A stretch of DNA of 64,000 nucleotides, taken from positions 1 through 64,000 of IMG/VR virus record IMGVR_UViG_3300021091_000014; one strand, written 5' to 3'. Made by a program: the position numbers and the translations under genes. Below, in pieces: positions 41,565 through 50,203 of this stretch. The notes below the pieces were generated by a model. It did no database searches. It saw only the letters and a list, made by a program, of their open reading frames with translations, and was not told the DNA's origin. This DNA is from a virus. Position 1 is the stretch's first letter, and the number at the start of each line of letters is the position of its first letter.

Positions 41565-42554
41565 ATGTTATTCATTGAACACAAATATATTTCTTTGCTG
41601 TCAAACCGTTTACAGCGGTTTACCAAGCTGAACGAAAAGTCCTATAACTTCCGGTGTCCTATATGTGGTGATTCTCAAAAGAACACATATAAAGCCCGGG
41701 GGTATCTCTATCAGAAGAAAGACAAGTTTTTATTCTTCTGTCACAATTGCGGTGCATCGATGTTGTTTGGAAACTTTCTAAAACAGATCGATCCTAATCT
41801 TCATAACGAATACGTTCAAGAACAGTTTCTTAACAAGGAACGACCAGCTAATACCGAACCAGATATTACTAAGATACATCATCCTAAGTTTCGTATTGAT
41901 TCTCCTCTTAAGTTTCTTAAGAAGGTTAGTCAGTTAACACCGGACCACCCGGTTAAACAGTACGTAATGAAGCGGAGAATTCCTCCGATCTACCATCATA
42001 AACTATGCTATGCACCGAAGTTCAAACAGTGGATTAATAGTGTTCTGCCTGGAAAATTCAATGGAGACGCTGTTGACGAACCACGTCTGGTGATACCATT
42101 CATTGACAAAGAGAGTAACTGTTTTGGCATTCAGGGTCGGGCGTTTAACCCTAATTCTATTCGCTATATCACCATAATGTTTGATGAAGATAAACCTAAA
42201 GTGTTCGGATTAGATACGGTTGATTTTAGTCAGGAAGTATTTGTGCTAGAAGGACCGATCGACTCAATGTTTATACCTAACGCCATTGCTATGGCCGGCG
42301 CCGATCTTACATTACAAACTAATTCTAAACTGACATTTATTTTTGATAACGAACCTCGTAATAAACAAATTGTGTCTCGAATGGAGAAAGCAATTAATAA
42401 AGGCTATAATATTGTCATATGGCCAGATGATGTAATGGCTAAAGACATAAATGATATGGTTCTGATTGGACTTGATCCAATGAAAATAATTAATAAAAAT
42501 ATTTTTTCTGGATTGGGTGCTAGAGCCCGTCTCTCACAGTGGAGTAAAGCATAG
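41565..42554 (+). CDS. 61: DNA primase (T4 gp61-like, 329 aa)
   Basis: N-terminal zinc ribbon (CPICGDS near residue 32, CHNCGAS near 58), then the DnaG-type TOPRIM core: EPRLVIPF near 165, QGRAFN near 185, VLEGPIDSMF near 222 (catalytic Glu) and FDNEPRNK near 260 with VWPDD near 296 as acidic metal ligands. Length and motif order match T4 gp61, which makes RNA primers with helicase gp41. The region 41496-41564 upstream is AT-rich without a firm promoter. Confidence 0.92.
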   Translation: MLFIEHKYISLLSNRLQRFTKLNEKSYNFRCPICGDSQKNTYKARGYLYQKKDKFLFFCHNCGASMLFGNFLKQIDPNLHNEYVQEQFLNKERPANTEPDITKIHHPKFRIDSPLKFLKKVSQLTPDHPVKQYVMKRRIPPIYHHKLCYAPKFKQWINSVLPGKFNGDAVDEPRLVIPFIDKESNCFGIQGRAFNPNSIRYITIMFDEDKPKVFGLDTVDFSQEVFVLEGPIDSMFIPNAIAMAGADLTLQTNSKLTFIFDNEPRNKQIVSRMEKAINKGYNIVIWPDDVMAKDINDMVLIGLDPMKIINKNIFSGLGARARLSQWSKA

Positions 42555-42561
42555 ATATATT

Positions 42562-43251
42562 ATGAACGTGAAAATTGTTAGTTATTCTAAACCCGAAAGG
42601 TGGCTTGCTGATGAAGGTCTATACGACGCACAAGACCTGGTCGCGTTCTGCGCCAGAGTTTCCAATCCAACCAATCAGTTCAATACCGAGACTTCTGAAA
42701 AGCTCATCCGATACCTTGTCAGAAACAGACATTGGTCACCCCTTGAAATGGTTTCACTCTGCTTGGAAATTGAAACCACAAGAGACATTGCAAGACAACT
42801 CCTACGTCATAGATCATTTTCCTTTCAAGAGTTCTCCCAACGATATAGTGACCCAGTTAAAGAACTCAATTTCGTTCTTAGAGAGTGTCGGTTACAAGAC
42901 CCAACTAATAGACAAAACTCCGTTGAGTTAAAATACGGAGACGATGATCATAGGAGGCTGGCCTATCAATGGGAACTAATACAGAAAAAAGTAATTGATG
43001 AGGCTAAAAATGCCTACCTTTGGGCCATAGAAAAAGGTATTGCCAAAGAGCAAGCCCGGAGTGTATTACCAGAAGGAAATACTGTTTCAAAGCTGTATTG
43101 CAACGGTTCTCTGAGATCTTGGGTGCACTATATACAACTACGATCCTCCAACGGAACGCAAAAAGAACATATCGAAGTGGCTAAAGCATGCGCCAAAGTG
43201 ATCAGTGATGTGTTCCCACTCATTCAAGACTTTGTAGAAAAAAATAACTAG
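42562..43251 (+). CDS. thyX: FAD-dependent thymidylate synthase ThyX (229 aa)
   Basis: The ThyX signature RHRSFSFQEFSQRY lies near residue 79; VLPEGNTVSKLYCNGSLRSWVHYIQLR near residue 170 holds the substrate site. ThyX methylates dUMP to dTMP using FADH2 and methylenetetrahydrofolate. ATG 42562 comes eight bases after the primase stop; a longer reading from 42517 would overlap the primase. Heads the nucleotide-metabolism group with NrdA/NrdB and dCMP deaminase. Confidence 0.92.
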   Translation: MNVKIVSYSKPERWLADEGLYDAQDLVAFCARVSNPTNQFNTETSEKLIRYLVRNRHWSPLEMVSLCLEIETTRDIARQLLRHRSFSFQEFSQRYSDPVKELNFVLRECRLQDPTNRQNSVELKYGDDDHRRLAYQWELIQKKVIDEAKNAYLWAIEKGIAKEQARSVLPEGNTVSKLYCNGSLRSWVHYIQLRSSNGTQKEHIEVAKACAKVISDVFPLIQDFVEKNN

Positions 43252-43260
43252 AGGCAGTGT

Positions 43261-45057
43261 ATGTCTGATTTGATTCACGGCATTAAGGTAGACTATTCTC
43301 GAGACTCTCTTTTTGACGAGTTAGGTATTAAGAGACTTAGAGAAAGCTACATGAAGGAAGAAGAACAATCACCACAAGAGAGGTTTGCTTATGTATCTAA
43401 AGCTTTTAGCTCGAACGAAGCACATGCGCAAAGGTTATATGAGTATTCTTCTAGACATTGGCTTTCTTATAGTACTCCCATTTTATCTTTTGGTAGGAGT
43501 AAGCGTGGTCTTCCTATATCATGCTTTCTCCCTTACTTGGACGACTCTGCGGAAGGGCTTGTCGATTGTTTATCGGAAGTTAATTGGTTATCGATGCTAG
43601 GAGGAGGTGTAGGAATTGGGATTGGAATTCGTTCAGCTGATGACAAGTCTGTCGGCGTTATGCCTCACCTTCGTACTTACGATGCTTCTAGTTTGGCTTA
43701 CAGGCAAGGCCGCACCAGACGTGGCAGTTATGCTGCTTATCTTGACATTAGTCACCCTGACATTCTCATATTTTTGGAAATGAGAAAACCAACAGGTGAT
43801 CCTAATATGAGGACACTTAACTTACATCACGGTATTAATGTTACTGATGACTTTATGGAGTTGATTGAGAAGTGTATGCAAGACCCTCACATTGATGATA
43901 CCTGGGAATTAAAAGACCCACACAATGGAGATGTAAGAGACAAGGTATCGGCTAGAGAGTTATGGCAAAGAATTTTAGAAATAAGAATGCAGACCGGTGA
44001 GCCGTACTTACACTTCATTGATACATCAAATAGAAATATGCCAGAGTTTCAAAAGAAACTTGGACTTAAAATAAGACAATCAAATTTATGTTCAGAAATT
44101 ATTTTACCTACAGATAAAGAGAGAACAGCTGTGTGCTGTCTATCTTCTCTTAACCTTGAATACTATGATGAGTGGAGAAAAGATGATAAGTTTCTTAAAG
44201 ACGTGGCTGAAATGCTCGACAATGTTCTTCAATATTTTATTGATAATGCTCCTGATGCTATTAGTAGGGCTCGCTACTCAGCTACCCGTGAGCGTTCTAT
44301 TGGTGTTGGTGCTCTTGGCTGGCATGCTTTATTGCAGCGTAGCAGTATACCCTGGGAGTCTGCACTGGCTACAAGCCTTAATCACAAAGTTTTCAAGCAC
44401 GTTAAAAAGGGACTAGATGCGGCTAATAAAGAACTTGGCACTGAGCGTGGAGAGGCTCCTGACGCTAAAGGTACCGGTCTACGCTTCAGTCATATGTTGG
44501 CTATTGCTCCTAATGCTTCTTCATCCATCATCATGGGTAATACTTCTCCTTCTATTGAGCCTTTTCGGGCTAATGCTTATAGACAGGACACCCTAAGTGG
44601 ATCATCCTTGAATAAGAATCGATATTTGGATAAAATTATAAAAGAAGAGTCTAAAAATCATAAGGAGGGCTGGTATGAAGAAGTATGGTCCAGTATTATT
44701 GCTAACGACGGATCAGTTCAACACCTGGAATTCCTCGATGATTGGCAAAAAGACATTTTTAAAACGAGTATGGAGATTGACCAACGATGGGTTGTGGAGC
44801 ACGCAGCTGACAGACAAAATTACATTGACCAAGCGCAATCCGTTAACCTCTTTTTTAGACCGGATGTAAATATTAAATATCTACATGCTGTACATTTTCA
44901 AGCCTGGAAACAAGGACTTAAAACATTATATTATTGTAGAAGTGAAAAGTTAGCTAAAGCTGATAAAGTAGCCAAGAAGATAGAACGAGAAGTAATTAAA
45001 GAAATTGATCTCAAAGCACTCACAGAAGGTGATGCATGTCTTGCTTGTGAGGGATAA
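43261..45057 (+). CDS. nrdA: ribonucleotide reductase alpha subunit, class I (598 aa)
   Basis: Active-site elements: SCFLPYLDD near residue 77, NLCSEI near residue 278 and AVCCLSSLNLE near 293, and C-terminal redox pair CLACEG. The protein begins directly with the ten-stranded barrel part (SLFDELGIKRL), so the N-terminal ATP-cone of about 90 residues of E. coli NrdA is missing, suggesting loss of dATP feedback inhibition. Reduces NDPs with NrdB at 45575. Confidence 0.93.
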   Translation: MSDLIHGIKVDYSRDSLFDELGIKRLRESYMKEEEQSPQERFAYVSKAFSSNEAHAQRLYEYSSRHWLSYSTPILSFGRSKRGLPISCFLPYLDDSAEGLVDCLSEVNWLSMLGGGVGIGIGIRSADDKSVGVMPHLRTYDASSLAYRQGRTRRGSYAAYLDISHPDILIFLEMRKPTGDPNMRTLNLHHGINVTDDFMELIEKCMQDPHIDDTWELKDPHNGDVRDKVSARELWQRILEIRMQTGEPYLHFIDTSNRNMPEFQKKLGLKIRQSNLCSEIILPTDKERTAVCCLSSLNLEYYDEWRKDDKFLKDVAEMLDNVLQYFIDNAPDAISRARYSATRERSIGVGALGWHALLQRSSIPWESALATSLNHKVFKHVKKGLDAANKELGTERGEAPDAKGTGLRFSHMLAIAPNASSSIIMGNTSPSIEPFRANAYRQDTLSGSSLNKNRYLDKIIKEESKNHKEGWYEEVWSSIIANDGSVQHLEFLDDWQKDIFKTSMEIDQRWVVEHAADRQNYIDQAQSVNLFFRPDVNIKYLHAVHFQAWKQGLKTLYYCRSEKLAKADKVAKKIEREVIKEIDLKALTEGDACLACEG

Positions 45058-45058
45058 A

Positions 45059-45556
45059 ATGATTATACCTGATACATGGAATAATTTAGATGCATTTGTT
45101 GACTGGTACATTAATAATGGATTTCCAAGAAAATCACCCACCCCGTCCGAAGTTTATTTTACTGATGTAGGCACTAGCGTTATTATTTTCAGACACGACC
45201 ACTATCAAGCAGAATTTTATATCGGTAGTCCTTACTTTAATACTTCAAAGCATTACCACCCTTTTGAGCAAACAATTATTGTTGTAGGTGGTAATGGAAA
45301 AGGAAGGCGTGGAGATAGCTTAGAAGAAGAACCCGTCTGGAGTAATATTGATCACAATCAACATAATGTACGTACCGAAGTTCTTCGTTATGATCAATGG
45401 CATCAATTATCATCTTATAATAAAGGTATGTACTTTTTTAATTTACAGCGCTGGCCAGATAAAACAAAAATGTCAAGTGCAATTATAGGATATGAAGGGG
45501 ATAGTTTAGGACCTGTACATGATGAGCTGATGAAAGATTTTAATAAAAAACAATAA
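45059..45556 (+). CDS. cupin-like hypothetical protein (165 aa)
   Basis: Between nrdA and nrdB. Residues 48-100 look like a small beta-barrel with histidines (KHYHPFEQTIIVVGGNGKG), a cupin-like motif. ATG 45059 follows nrdA within one base. No enzyme assignment; the metal-site-like His pattern and location could link it to reductase function, but this is inference. Confidence 0.6.
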   Translation: MIIPDTWNNLDAFVDWYINNGFPRKSPTPSEVYFTDVGTSVIIFRHDHYQAEFYIGSPYFNTSKHYHPFEQTIIVVGGNGKGRRGDSLEEEPVWSNIDHNQHNVRTEVLRYDQWHQLSSYNKGMYFFNLQRWPDKTKMSSAIIGYEGDSLGPVHDELMKDFNKKQ

Positions 45557-45574
45557 CAAATTAAGGGAATGCAG

Positions 45575-46564
45575 ATGAAAAAAATAGATTTAAATCTTTC
45601 AGAAAACAGAGATCATTTTAAACCATTTTATTACCCATGGGCGTATGAGGCATGGCTAAAGCACGAACAATCACACTGGCTTCATACTGAAGTGCCGATG
45701 CTCGAAGATGTAAAAGACTGGAATAAAAAATTAACACAGTCAGAAAAAACTTTTCTTACTAATATTTTTAGATTTTTTACACAGGGTGATATTGATGTTG
45801 CTGGAGGGTACGTTAAGAATTATTTACCTTATTTTCCTCAACCAGAAGTAAGAATGATGCTTTTAGGTTTTGCCGCAAGAGAGGCACTACACGTTGCAGC
45901 ATACTCCCATCTTATTGAGACTCTTGGATTACCAGAAACAATGTATAATGAATTTTTAGAGTATCAAGAAATGAGAGAAAAACATGAATATGTAATGGAT
46001 ATATCGGCTAAGAATTCGACTAAAGAAAATACTGCAACACATATTGCAGTATTCTCAGCCTTTACGGAAGGCATGCAACTTTTCTCTTCATTTATTATGC
46101 TACTTAATTTTCCAAGGCACGGCAAAATGAAAGGTATGGGTCAAATAATTACTTGGTCTATTGTTGATGAGACAATGCATACAGAGAATATGCTCAAGTT
46201 ATTTAAAACTTTTATTAATGAAAATCCAGAAGTATGGAATGATAGTCTTAAGTCTAAAATTTACACCATTGCAGAGAAAATGGTTGAGCTGGAAGATAAG
46301 TTTATTGATCTTGCATTTAAGTTAGGACCAATGGAAAATTTAACACCTGAGCAAGTTAAACAATATATTAGATATATTGCGGATAGAAGACTTATTTCGA
46401 TGGGTATGAAAGGTATTTTTAAAGTAAAACGTAACCCACTATTGTGGGTTGAAGAAATGATTAACGCCCCTATACATGGAAACTTTTTTGAAAATCGAGT
46501 TACTGATTATGCAAAAGGAGCTTTATCCGGTAGATGGGACGATGTATGGGGGAAGGCAGCATAA
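45575..46564 (+). CDS. nrdB: ribonucleotide reductase beta subunit (329 aa)
   Basis: The diiron ligands are all visible: D in GDIDVAGG near residue 73, E and H in REALHVAAYSHL near 107 (with the radical-type Tyr in the usual place), E in FTEGMQLF near 167, E and H in DETMHTENM near 200. Complete class I NrdB supplying the tyrosyl radical. ATG 45575 behind AAGGGA is preferred to 45569. TAATG leads into a 20-codon frame. Confidence 0.93.
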   Translation: MKKIDLNLSENRDHFKPFYYPWAYEAWLKHEQSHWLHTEVPMLEDVKDWNKKLTQSEKTFLTNIFRFFTQGDIDVAGGYVKNYLPYFPQPEVRMMLLGFAAREALHVAAYSHLIETLGLPETMYNEFLEYQEMREKHEYVMDISAKNSTKENTATHIAVFSAFTEGMQLFSSFIMLLNFPRHGKMKGMGQIITWSIVDETMHTENMLKLFKTFINENPEVWNDSLKSKIYTIAEKMVELEDKFIDLAFKLGPMENLTPEQVKQYIRYIADRRLISMGMKGIFKVKRNPLLWVEEMINAPIHGNFFENRVTDYAKGALSGRWDDVWGKAA

Positions 46565-46626
46565 TGTACGAAAAATTAGCACAAGAAATACAAAAAGCAT
46601 GGGCAGAAGAAGGTCAGTTTCATTAA
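46564..46626 (+). CDS. 20-residue microprotein between nrdB and dCMP deaminase
   Basis: A frame of 20 codons (MYEKLAQEIQKAWAEEGQFH) exactly filling the gap, with TAATG overlaps at both ends. The peptide would form one amphipathic helix. It may be a translated coupling device, a regulatory peptide, or the remnant of a gene. Confidence 0.5.
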   Translation: MYEKLAQEIQKAWAEEGQFH

Positions 46627-47126
46627 TGAAAGAAAAGTTTGTTAAGTTTTTTATGAGGGTAGCAGAAGAAACAGCTACCCTTTCTTATGCAACCAGACTT
46701 AAAGTAGGCGCAGTAATAGTAAAAGATAAAAATATTATTTCTTTTGGATACAATGGTACACCAGAAGGAATGGATAACAGTTGTGAAAGTATTGACTTTA
46801 TTGCAGATAATACCGAGCTGGTTTATGATGAAATGGTCAGTCAAGGTTATACTTTTGGAGCATATAAAGACACAGCAGGGTGGGTAAAGTCAAAAACTAA
46901 ACCAGAAGTAATTCATGCTGAAGCTAATGCAATTACTAAACTAGCAAGGCAAGGAGGCTCAGGAGAAGGTTCTACTCTTTTTCTTACTCATGCTCCTTGT
47001 ATTGAGTGTTCTAAAATGATTATACAAGCAGGAATAAAAACTGTTTACTGGAAAATACCTTATAGAGAGTCCTCCGGGTTAGATTTGCTACATAAGGCAG
47101 GTGTAACTATTTTTAAGACGGAGTAA
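46626..47126 (+). CDS. dCMP deaminase (166 aa)
   Basis: Cytidine/deoxycytidylate deaminase zinc site: HAEANAI near residue 98 (His and catalytic Glu) and APCIECSKM near 121 (two Cys). The insertion at 52-85 fits the dCMP deaminase family of T4-like phages. Produces dUMP for ThyX upstream. The ATG at 46626 is coupled to the micro-ORF; the frame extends upstream to 46476 inside nrdB, which is not used. Confidence 0.9.
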   Translation: MKEKFVKFFMRVAEETATLSYATRLKVGAVIVKDKNIISFGYNGTPEGMDNSCESIDFIADNTELVYDEMVSQGYTFGAYKDTAGWVKSKTKPEVIHAEANAITKLARQGGSGEGSTLFLTHAPCIECSKMIIQAGIKTVYWKIPYRESSGLDLLHKAGVTIFKTE

Positions 47127-47128
47127 AT

Positions 47129-47308
47129 ATGTCAGATAAAGATAATTTAAATTGTTACGAATGCGGAGCTGAATTTCTAGTTCAGCCGGCATTTGATATT
47201 GAAGAACCAATTTCGTTTTGTCCTTATTGCGGTAGTGAGATAGAGCACGAAGAAGTTGATGATGACCTCGACGGCGATATGGATGACGATGAAGATTATA
47301 GGTATTGA
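47129..47308 (+). CDS. zinc-ribbon protein with acidic tail (59 aa)
   Basis: Two cysteine pairs, CYECG (residue 9) and CPYCG (residue 32), form a zinc ribbon, followed by an acidic stretch (DDDLDGDMDDDED). The tail overlaps the start of the RuvC-like gene by 20 bases. Possibly binds RNA polymerase or another basic partner. Confidence 0.6.
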   Translation: MSDKDNLNCYECGAEFLVQPAFDIEEPISFCPYCGSEIEHEEVDDDLDGDMDDDEDYRY

Positions 47309-47837
47309 TTTATCCCTTACAAGCCCAGCTTGTTGTTTCTTTGAGGGTGATGAACTTAATGTAAATGGATGTAAATTTTTTTACCTTACTAATAATAAAA
47401 AATTAGAAGGTAATATCACACCATTTAACGGCACCATGATACAAGAGTATAATAATGATATCGAAAGATATTATAATATTACTAAATGGATAGTTCACAT
47501 CATATACGAAGAAAGCCCTGAGCATATTTTTATTGAGGACTACTCTTTTTCATCAACTGGTAGAGTTTTTAATATAGCTGAGAACTGCGGTATACTAAAA
47601 TTTACGTTATGGAAATCAGGCATAACTTATACTACCATACCTCCTACTGTGGTTAAAAAACAAGCTACTGGAAAAGGTAACTCTAATAAGGCTGCAATGG
47701 AAATTGCATTCCGTAACGAAACTGGATATGATATTAGAAAAATGTTAAAATTATCTAATTCCGCATCTAACCCCGTATCAGATATTATCGATAGTTATTA
47801 TGTTTGTAAAGCAGGCTTACACTATGAGAAAACCTAA
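47289..47837 (+). CDS. RuvC-like resolvase/nuclease (182 aa)
   Basis: RNase-H-fold resolvase features: GIDLSLTSPA at residue 4, HIFIEDYSFSSTGRVFNIAENCG near 78, and a C-terminal DIIDSYYV near 168, supplying D, E and D. Phage RuvC-like proteins cut branched DNA. The start ATG 47289 matches this core; the frame extends to 47256 inside the previous gene. Possible stand-in for the T4 endonuclease VII role (inference). Confidence 0.75.
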   Translation: MKIIGIDLSLTSPACCFFEGDELNVNGCKFFYLTNNKKLEGNITPFNGTMIQEYNNDIERYYNITKWIVHIIYEESPEHIFIEDYSFSSTGRVFNIAENCGILKFTLWKSGITYTTIPPTVVKKQATGKGNSNKAAMEIAFRNETGYDIRKMLKLSNSASNPVSDIIDSYYVCKAGLHYEKT

Positions 47838-48015
47838 ACGACCGCAGTTCCTAATTAAGAGAGGTTTAAAATTTAAAAACCGTCTTAATGGGGAGCTTAT
47901 CTTAGGTGACCTTATCAATGAAGAAGATATTGATGGTAAATCCTATTTCGTTATACGCAACGAAAAAGGTAATGTGATTAAATTAACTAAGGAGGCGTAC
48001 TCGCTACAAAAATGA
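47824..48015 (+). CDS. hypothetical basic protein (63 aa)
   Basis: Starts MRKPKRPQFLIKRGLKF at 47824, overlapping the RuvC-like gene by 14 bases. A small beta-barrel-like sequence (LILGDLINEEDIDGKSYFVI), perhaps SH3-like. No family recognised. Confidence 0.55.
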   Translation: MRKPKRPQFLIKRGLKFKNRLNGELILGDLINEEDIDGKSYFVIRNEKGNVIKLTKEAYSLQK

Positions 48016-48191
48016 AATCAACTAGTACCTTTAAAATGAACAAAACTACAAAAAGAATGCTTTCGCTTTTTCCTTTTCCTGATCAAAAAAGCTTAATGCA
48101 CTTTCGTAAACACATGATCATGTCTCAACTTATTTCCGAACAAGCCCAGCGCACAGTACAGAAAAATTCTAAAGACACTGACCAGGCTTGA
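48012..48191 (+). CDS. hypothetical basic protein (59 aa)
   Basis: ATGA overlap with the gene before. Lys/Ser/Gln-rich with a hydrophobic helix (KSLMHFRKHMIMSQLISEQAQ). The following promoter's -35 box overlaps its stop codon. Function unknown. Confidence 0.55.
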   Translation: MKSTSTFKMNKTTKRMLSLFPFPDQKSLMHFRKHMIMSQLISEQAQRTVQKNSKDTDQA

Positions 48192-48216
48192 TTTTTTTTG
48201 AAGTAAATATTATATT
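48188..48216 (+). promoter_or_regulatory. host-like (early) promoter
   Basis: TTGATT (48188-48193), 17-base spacer, TATATT (48211-48216). Drives the winged-helix-like gene at 48261. Confidence 0.65.
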
Positions 48217-48260
48217 GTATAGGCCAGTTAGGCATTTAATTTAACATGAAAGGAAATAAT

Positions 48261-48518
48261 ATGTTTACTCAGAAGCAAAAACTCCGTAAAGCTTTTTTCG
48301 AAGGCCGTGAAATGTCCTCCAAGCAAATTACCGCTCAATTTGGCATTGCGTCTCCCTCGAAAGTAGTTTCTACTCTTCGTATGGAAGATGGTCTTCCCAT
48401 TTACAATAACCGTCATGTAGATACTAAAGGCCGTGTTGTTAACAAGTACCGCCTTGGTACACCTTCACGTAAAGTGATTGCAGCCGGTTATCGTGCCCTT
48501 GCTGCTGGTTTGGTTTAA
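48261..48518 (+). CDS. HTH/winged-helix-like protein (85 aa)
   Basis: MSSKQITAQFGIASPSKVVSTLR (residues 18-40) is a helix-turn-helix, followed by the wing-like PIYNNRHVDTKGRVVNKYRLG. Small regulators of this type occur in T4-like cyanophages. AAAGGAAATAAT selects ATG 48261 over 48246. Flanked by a promoter and a terminator, so it is a single-gene unit. DNA target unknown. Confidence 0.7.
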   Translation: MFTQKQKLRKAFFEGREMSSKQITAQFGIASPSKVVSTLRMEDGLPIYNNRHVDTKGRVVNKYRLGTPSRKVIAAGYRALAAGLV

Positions 48519-48537
48519 TTTGTAAAGGTGTAACAGA

Positions 48538-48565
48538 AGAGGGGCAAACGCCCCTCTCTTTGTTT
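48538..48565 (+). terminator. intrinsic terminator
   Basis: AGAGGGGC-AAAC-GCCCCTCT (48538-48557) followed by CTTTGTTT. Ends the HTH gene transcript. Confidence 0.75.
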
Positions 48566-48577
48566 ATGGAGAATTAA

Positions 48578-48847
48578 ATGGTAAGTAAAGTAGATAATAT
48601 CGAGGGTCGAAAGTGGCTTGTGGACATGCTTAAAGCTGGCCCTGCAAGAGTAATATTTACAAAAAAAGACGGTACTGAACGTATTATGAACTGTACTCTT
48701 AATTCAGGCCTTACTGAAGATTTTGAAAAAAAGACTGATCGAGTCAAAGAACCAAATCCTGAGGTATGCCCGGTATATGATTTAGATGCTAAAGGTTGGA
48801 GATCATTTCGATTTGATAGTGTTAAAGCAGTAGAGTTTGATTTATGA
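48578..48847 (+). CDS. DUF2693-like small protein (89 aa)
   Basis: Residues 20-40 (ARVIFTKKDGTERIMNCTL) and 70-88 (GWRSFRFDSVKAVEF) fit the DUF2693/SH3-like phage family, a small barrel often next to replication genes. Behind GGAGAA; ATGA overlap with the cytidylyltransferase-like gene. Function unknown. Confidence 0.65.
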   Translation: MVSKVDNIEGRKWLVDMLKAGPARVIFTKKDGTERIMNCTLNSGLTEDFEKKTDRVKEPNPEVCPVYDLDAKGWRSFRFDSVKAVEFDL

Positions 48848-49260
48848 AAGTAGGAATAACATTTGGTGCGTTTGACTTGTGTCATGCCGGACACAATCTT
48901 ATGTTTGGAGAATGTAAACAGAATTGTGACTATTTAATTGTAGGCCTTCAAGCTGATCCTTCAATTGAAAGAAAAGAAAAGAATAAACCTGTACAGAGCC
49001 TGTTTGAACGCTACGTGCAACTTAATTCATGCAGATACATAAGCGAGGTTATACCTTATGTGTACGAAGCAGAGATCGAAGAAATACTAAGGTCGATTAA
49101 ACCTAATGTTAGGTTTGTAGGTGCTGATTATATTGGTCGTGATTTTACCGCTAAACAATACTGCCTAGATAATAATATAGAATTATACTTTAATAATCGT
49201 GATCACGGATTTAGTACGACTGAGTTGAGGAAACGAATTGAGACTGCTTATAACCGGTAG
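48844..49260 (+). CDS. HxGH nucleotidyltransferase, heptose/glycerol-phosphate type (138 aa)
   Basis: Cytidylyltransferase fold: GAFDLCHAGH near residue 8 (HxGH nucleotide motif), SIERKEKNKPVQSLFERYVQLNSC near 39, and GFSTTELRKRI near 122 (STT-x-x-R). It resembles glycerol-3-phosphate cytidylyltransferase and the HldE/RfaE adenylyltransferase half, but no kinase half is attached. With GmhA- and HddA-like genes downstream it would activate heptose-1-phosphate; substrate inferred. Overlaps the next gene. Confidence 0.75.
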   Translation: MKVGITFGAFDLCHAGHNLMFGECKQNCDYLIVGLQADPSIERKEKNKPVQSLFERYVQLNSCRYISEVIPYVYEAEIEEILRSIKPNVRFVGADYIGRDFTAKQYCLDNNIELYFNNRDHGFSTTELRKRIETAYNR

Positions 49261-50203
49261 CGCCGGATACATTGGTTCAGTGCTTTGTAAAGTTGCACAA
49301 GAAAAAGGTCATTTTGTACTAGGAACAGACGTTAATATTCCTGCTCATGACTATTACGATGAGTTTGTTCATGATAGCATAGTAAAAAATTCCGTTGCAT
49401 ATGAAGCAAGCAACTTAAAAGTAGACGCAGTATTTCATCTAGCAGCCTCGGCTGACGTTTCTCATAGCACTCGTAGGCCTTCCCTTTACTACAATAATAA
49501 CATCGGAGCCACATCTAAGTTATTAGATAACCTAATAATGATGGGATGGAAGGGACCTGTCATCTTTTCTTCTACCGCTGCTGTATACGGTACAAGAGCT
49601 ACACCCTGCACTGAAGATCTTACACCTACACCTTTTACGGCATATGGTAGAAGCAAACTTATGTGTGAGCATCTTCTAAAAGATGTTTGGAATTGCAATC
49701 AAATACCTTCAGTGTCGTTTAGATATTTTAATGTAGCCGGAGCATATACTGACGTTGGTGATCACTTAGAATCAGGTCACGTAATACAAAAACTATGCAA
49801 TAGCGCATCTACAAAAGAGCAATTTAATATATTTGGTAATAGATATCAAACAATTGACGGTACATGCGTTAGAGATTATATTCACGTATTAGATGTATGT
49901 GAAGCACAATTCACTGCCTTAAATTATTTAAACAGTAACCCCGGTGCGCATATATTTAATTTAGGAACAAAAAGTGGTATATCTGTTAAGCAACTATATG
50001 AAAAATTCTGTAATATTACTGGTGAAAAAATAAAAGCAGTTTATGATATTGCAAGAGAAGGGGACCCAGATTTTTTAGTAGCAGATCCCACGAAGTTTAT
50101 TAACGCAACTGACTTTAATTATAGTCATAGTAATATAGAAAAAATAATTGATAGTGCTTGGAAATGGTACAGTAATCACAGGAGAAATAATAATGCCGTT
50201 TGA
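49238..50203 (+). CDS. NAD-dependent sugar epimerase (GalE-like, 321 aa)
   Basis: A TTG-started short-chain dehydrogenase/epimerase: GSAGYIGS near residue 7 (NAD), YGRSK near 139 (catalytic Tyr-Lys), CVRDYIHVLDV near 209. This is the typical GalE/UDP-hexose 4-epimerase signature set. Embedded in the heptose cassette, it probably modifies a sugar nucleotide for surface polysaccharide. It overlaps the previous gene by 23 bases. Confidence 0.8.
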   Translation: MRLLITGSAGYIGSVLCKVAQEKGHFVLGTDVNIPAHDYYDEFVHDSIVKNSVAYEASNLKVDAVFHLAASADVSHSTRRPSLYYNNNIGATSKLLDNLIMMGWKGPVIFSSTAAVYGTRATPCTEDLTPTPFTAYGRSKLMCEHLLKDVWNCNQIPSVSFRYFNVAGAYTDVGDHLESGHVIQKLCNSASTKEQFNIFGNRYQTIDGTCVRDYIHVLDVCEAQFTALNYLNSNPGAHIFNLGTKSGISVKQLYEKFCNITGEKIKAVYDIAREGDPDFLVADPTKFINATDFNYSHSNIEKIIDSAWKWYSNHRRNNNAV

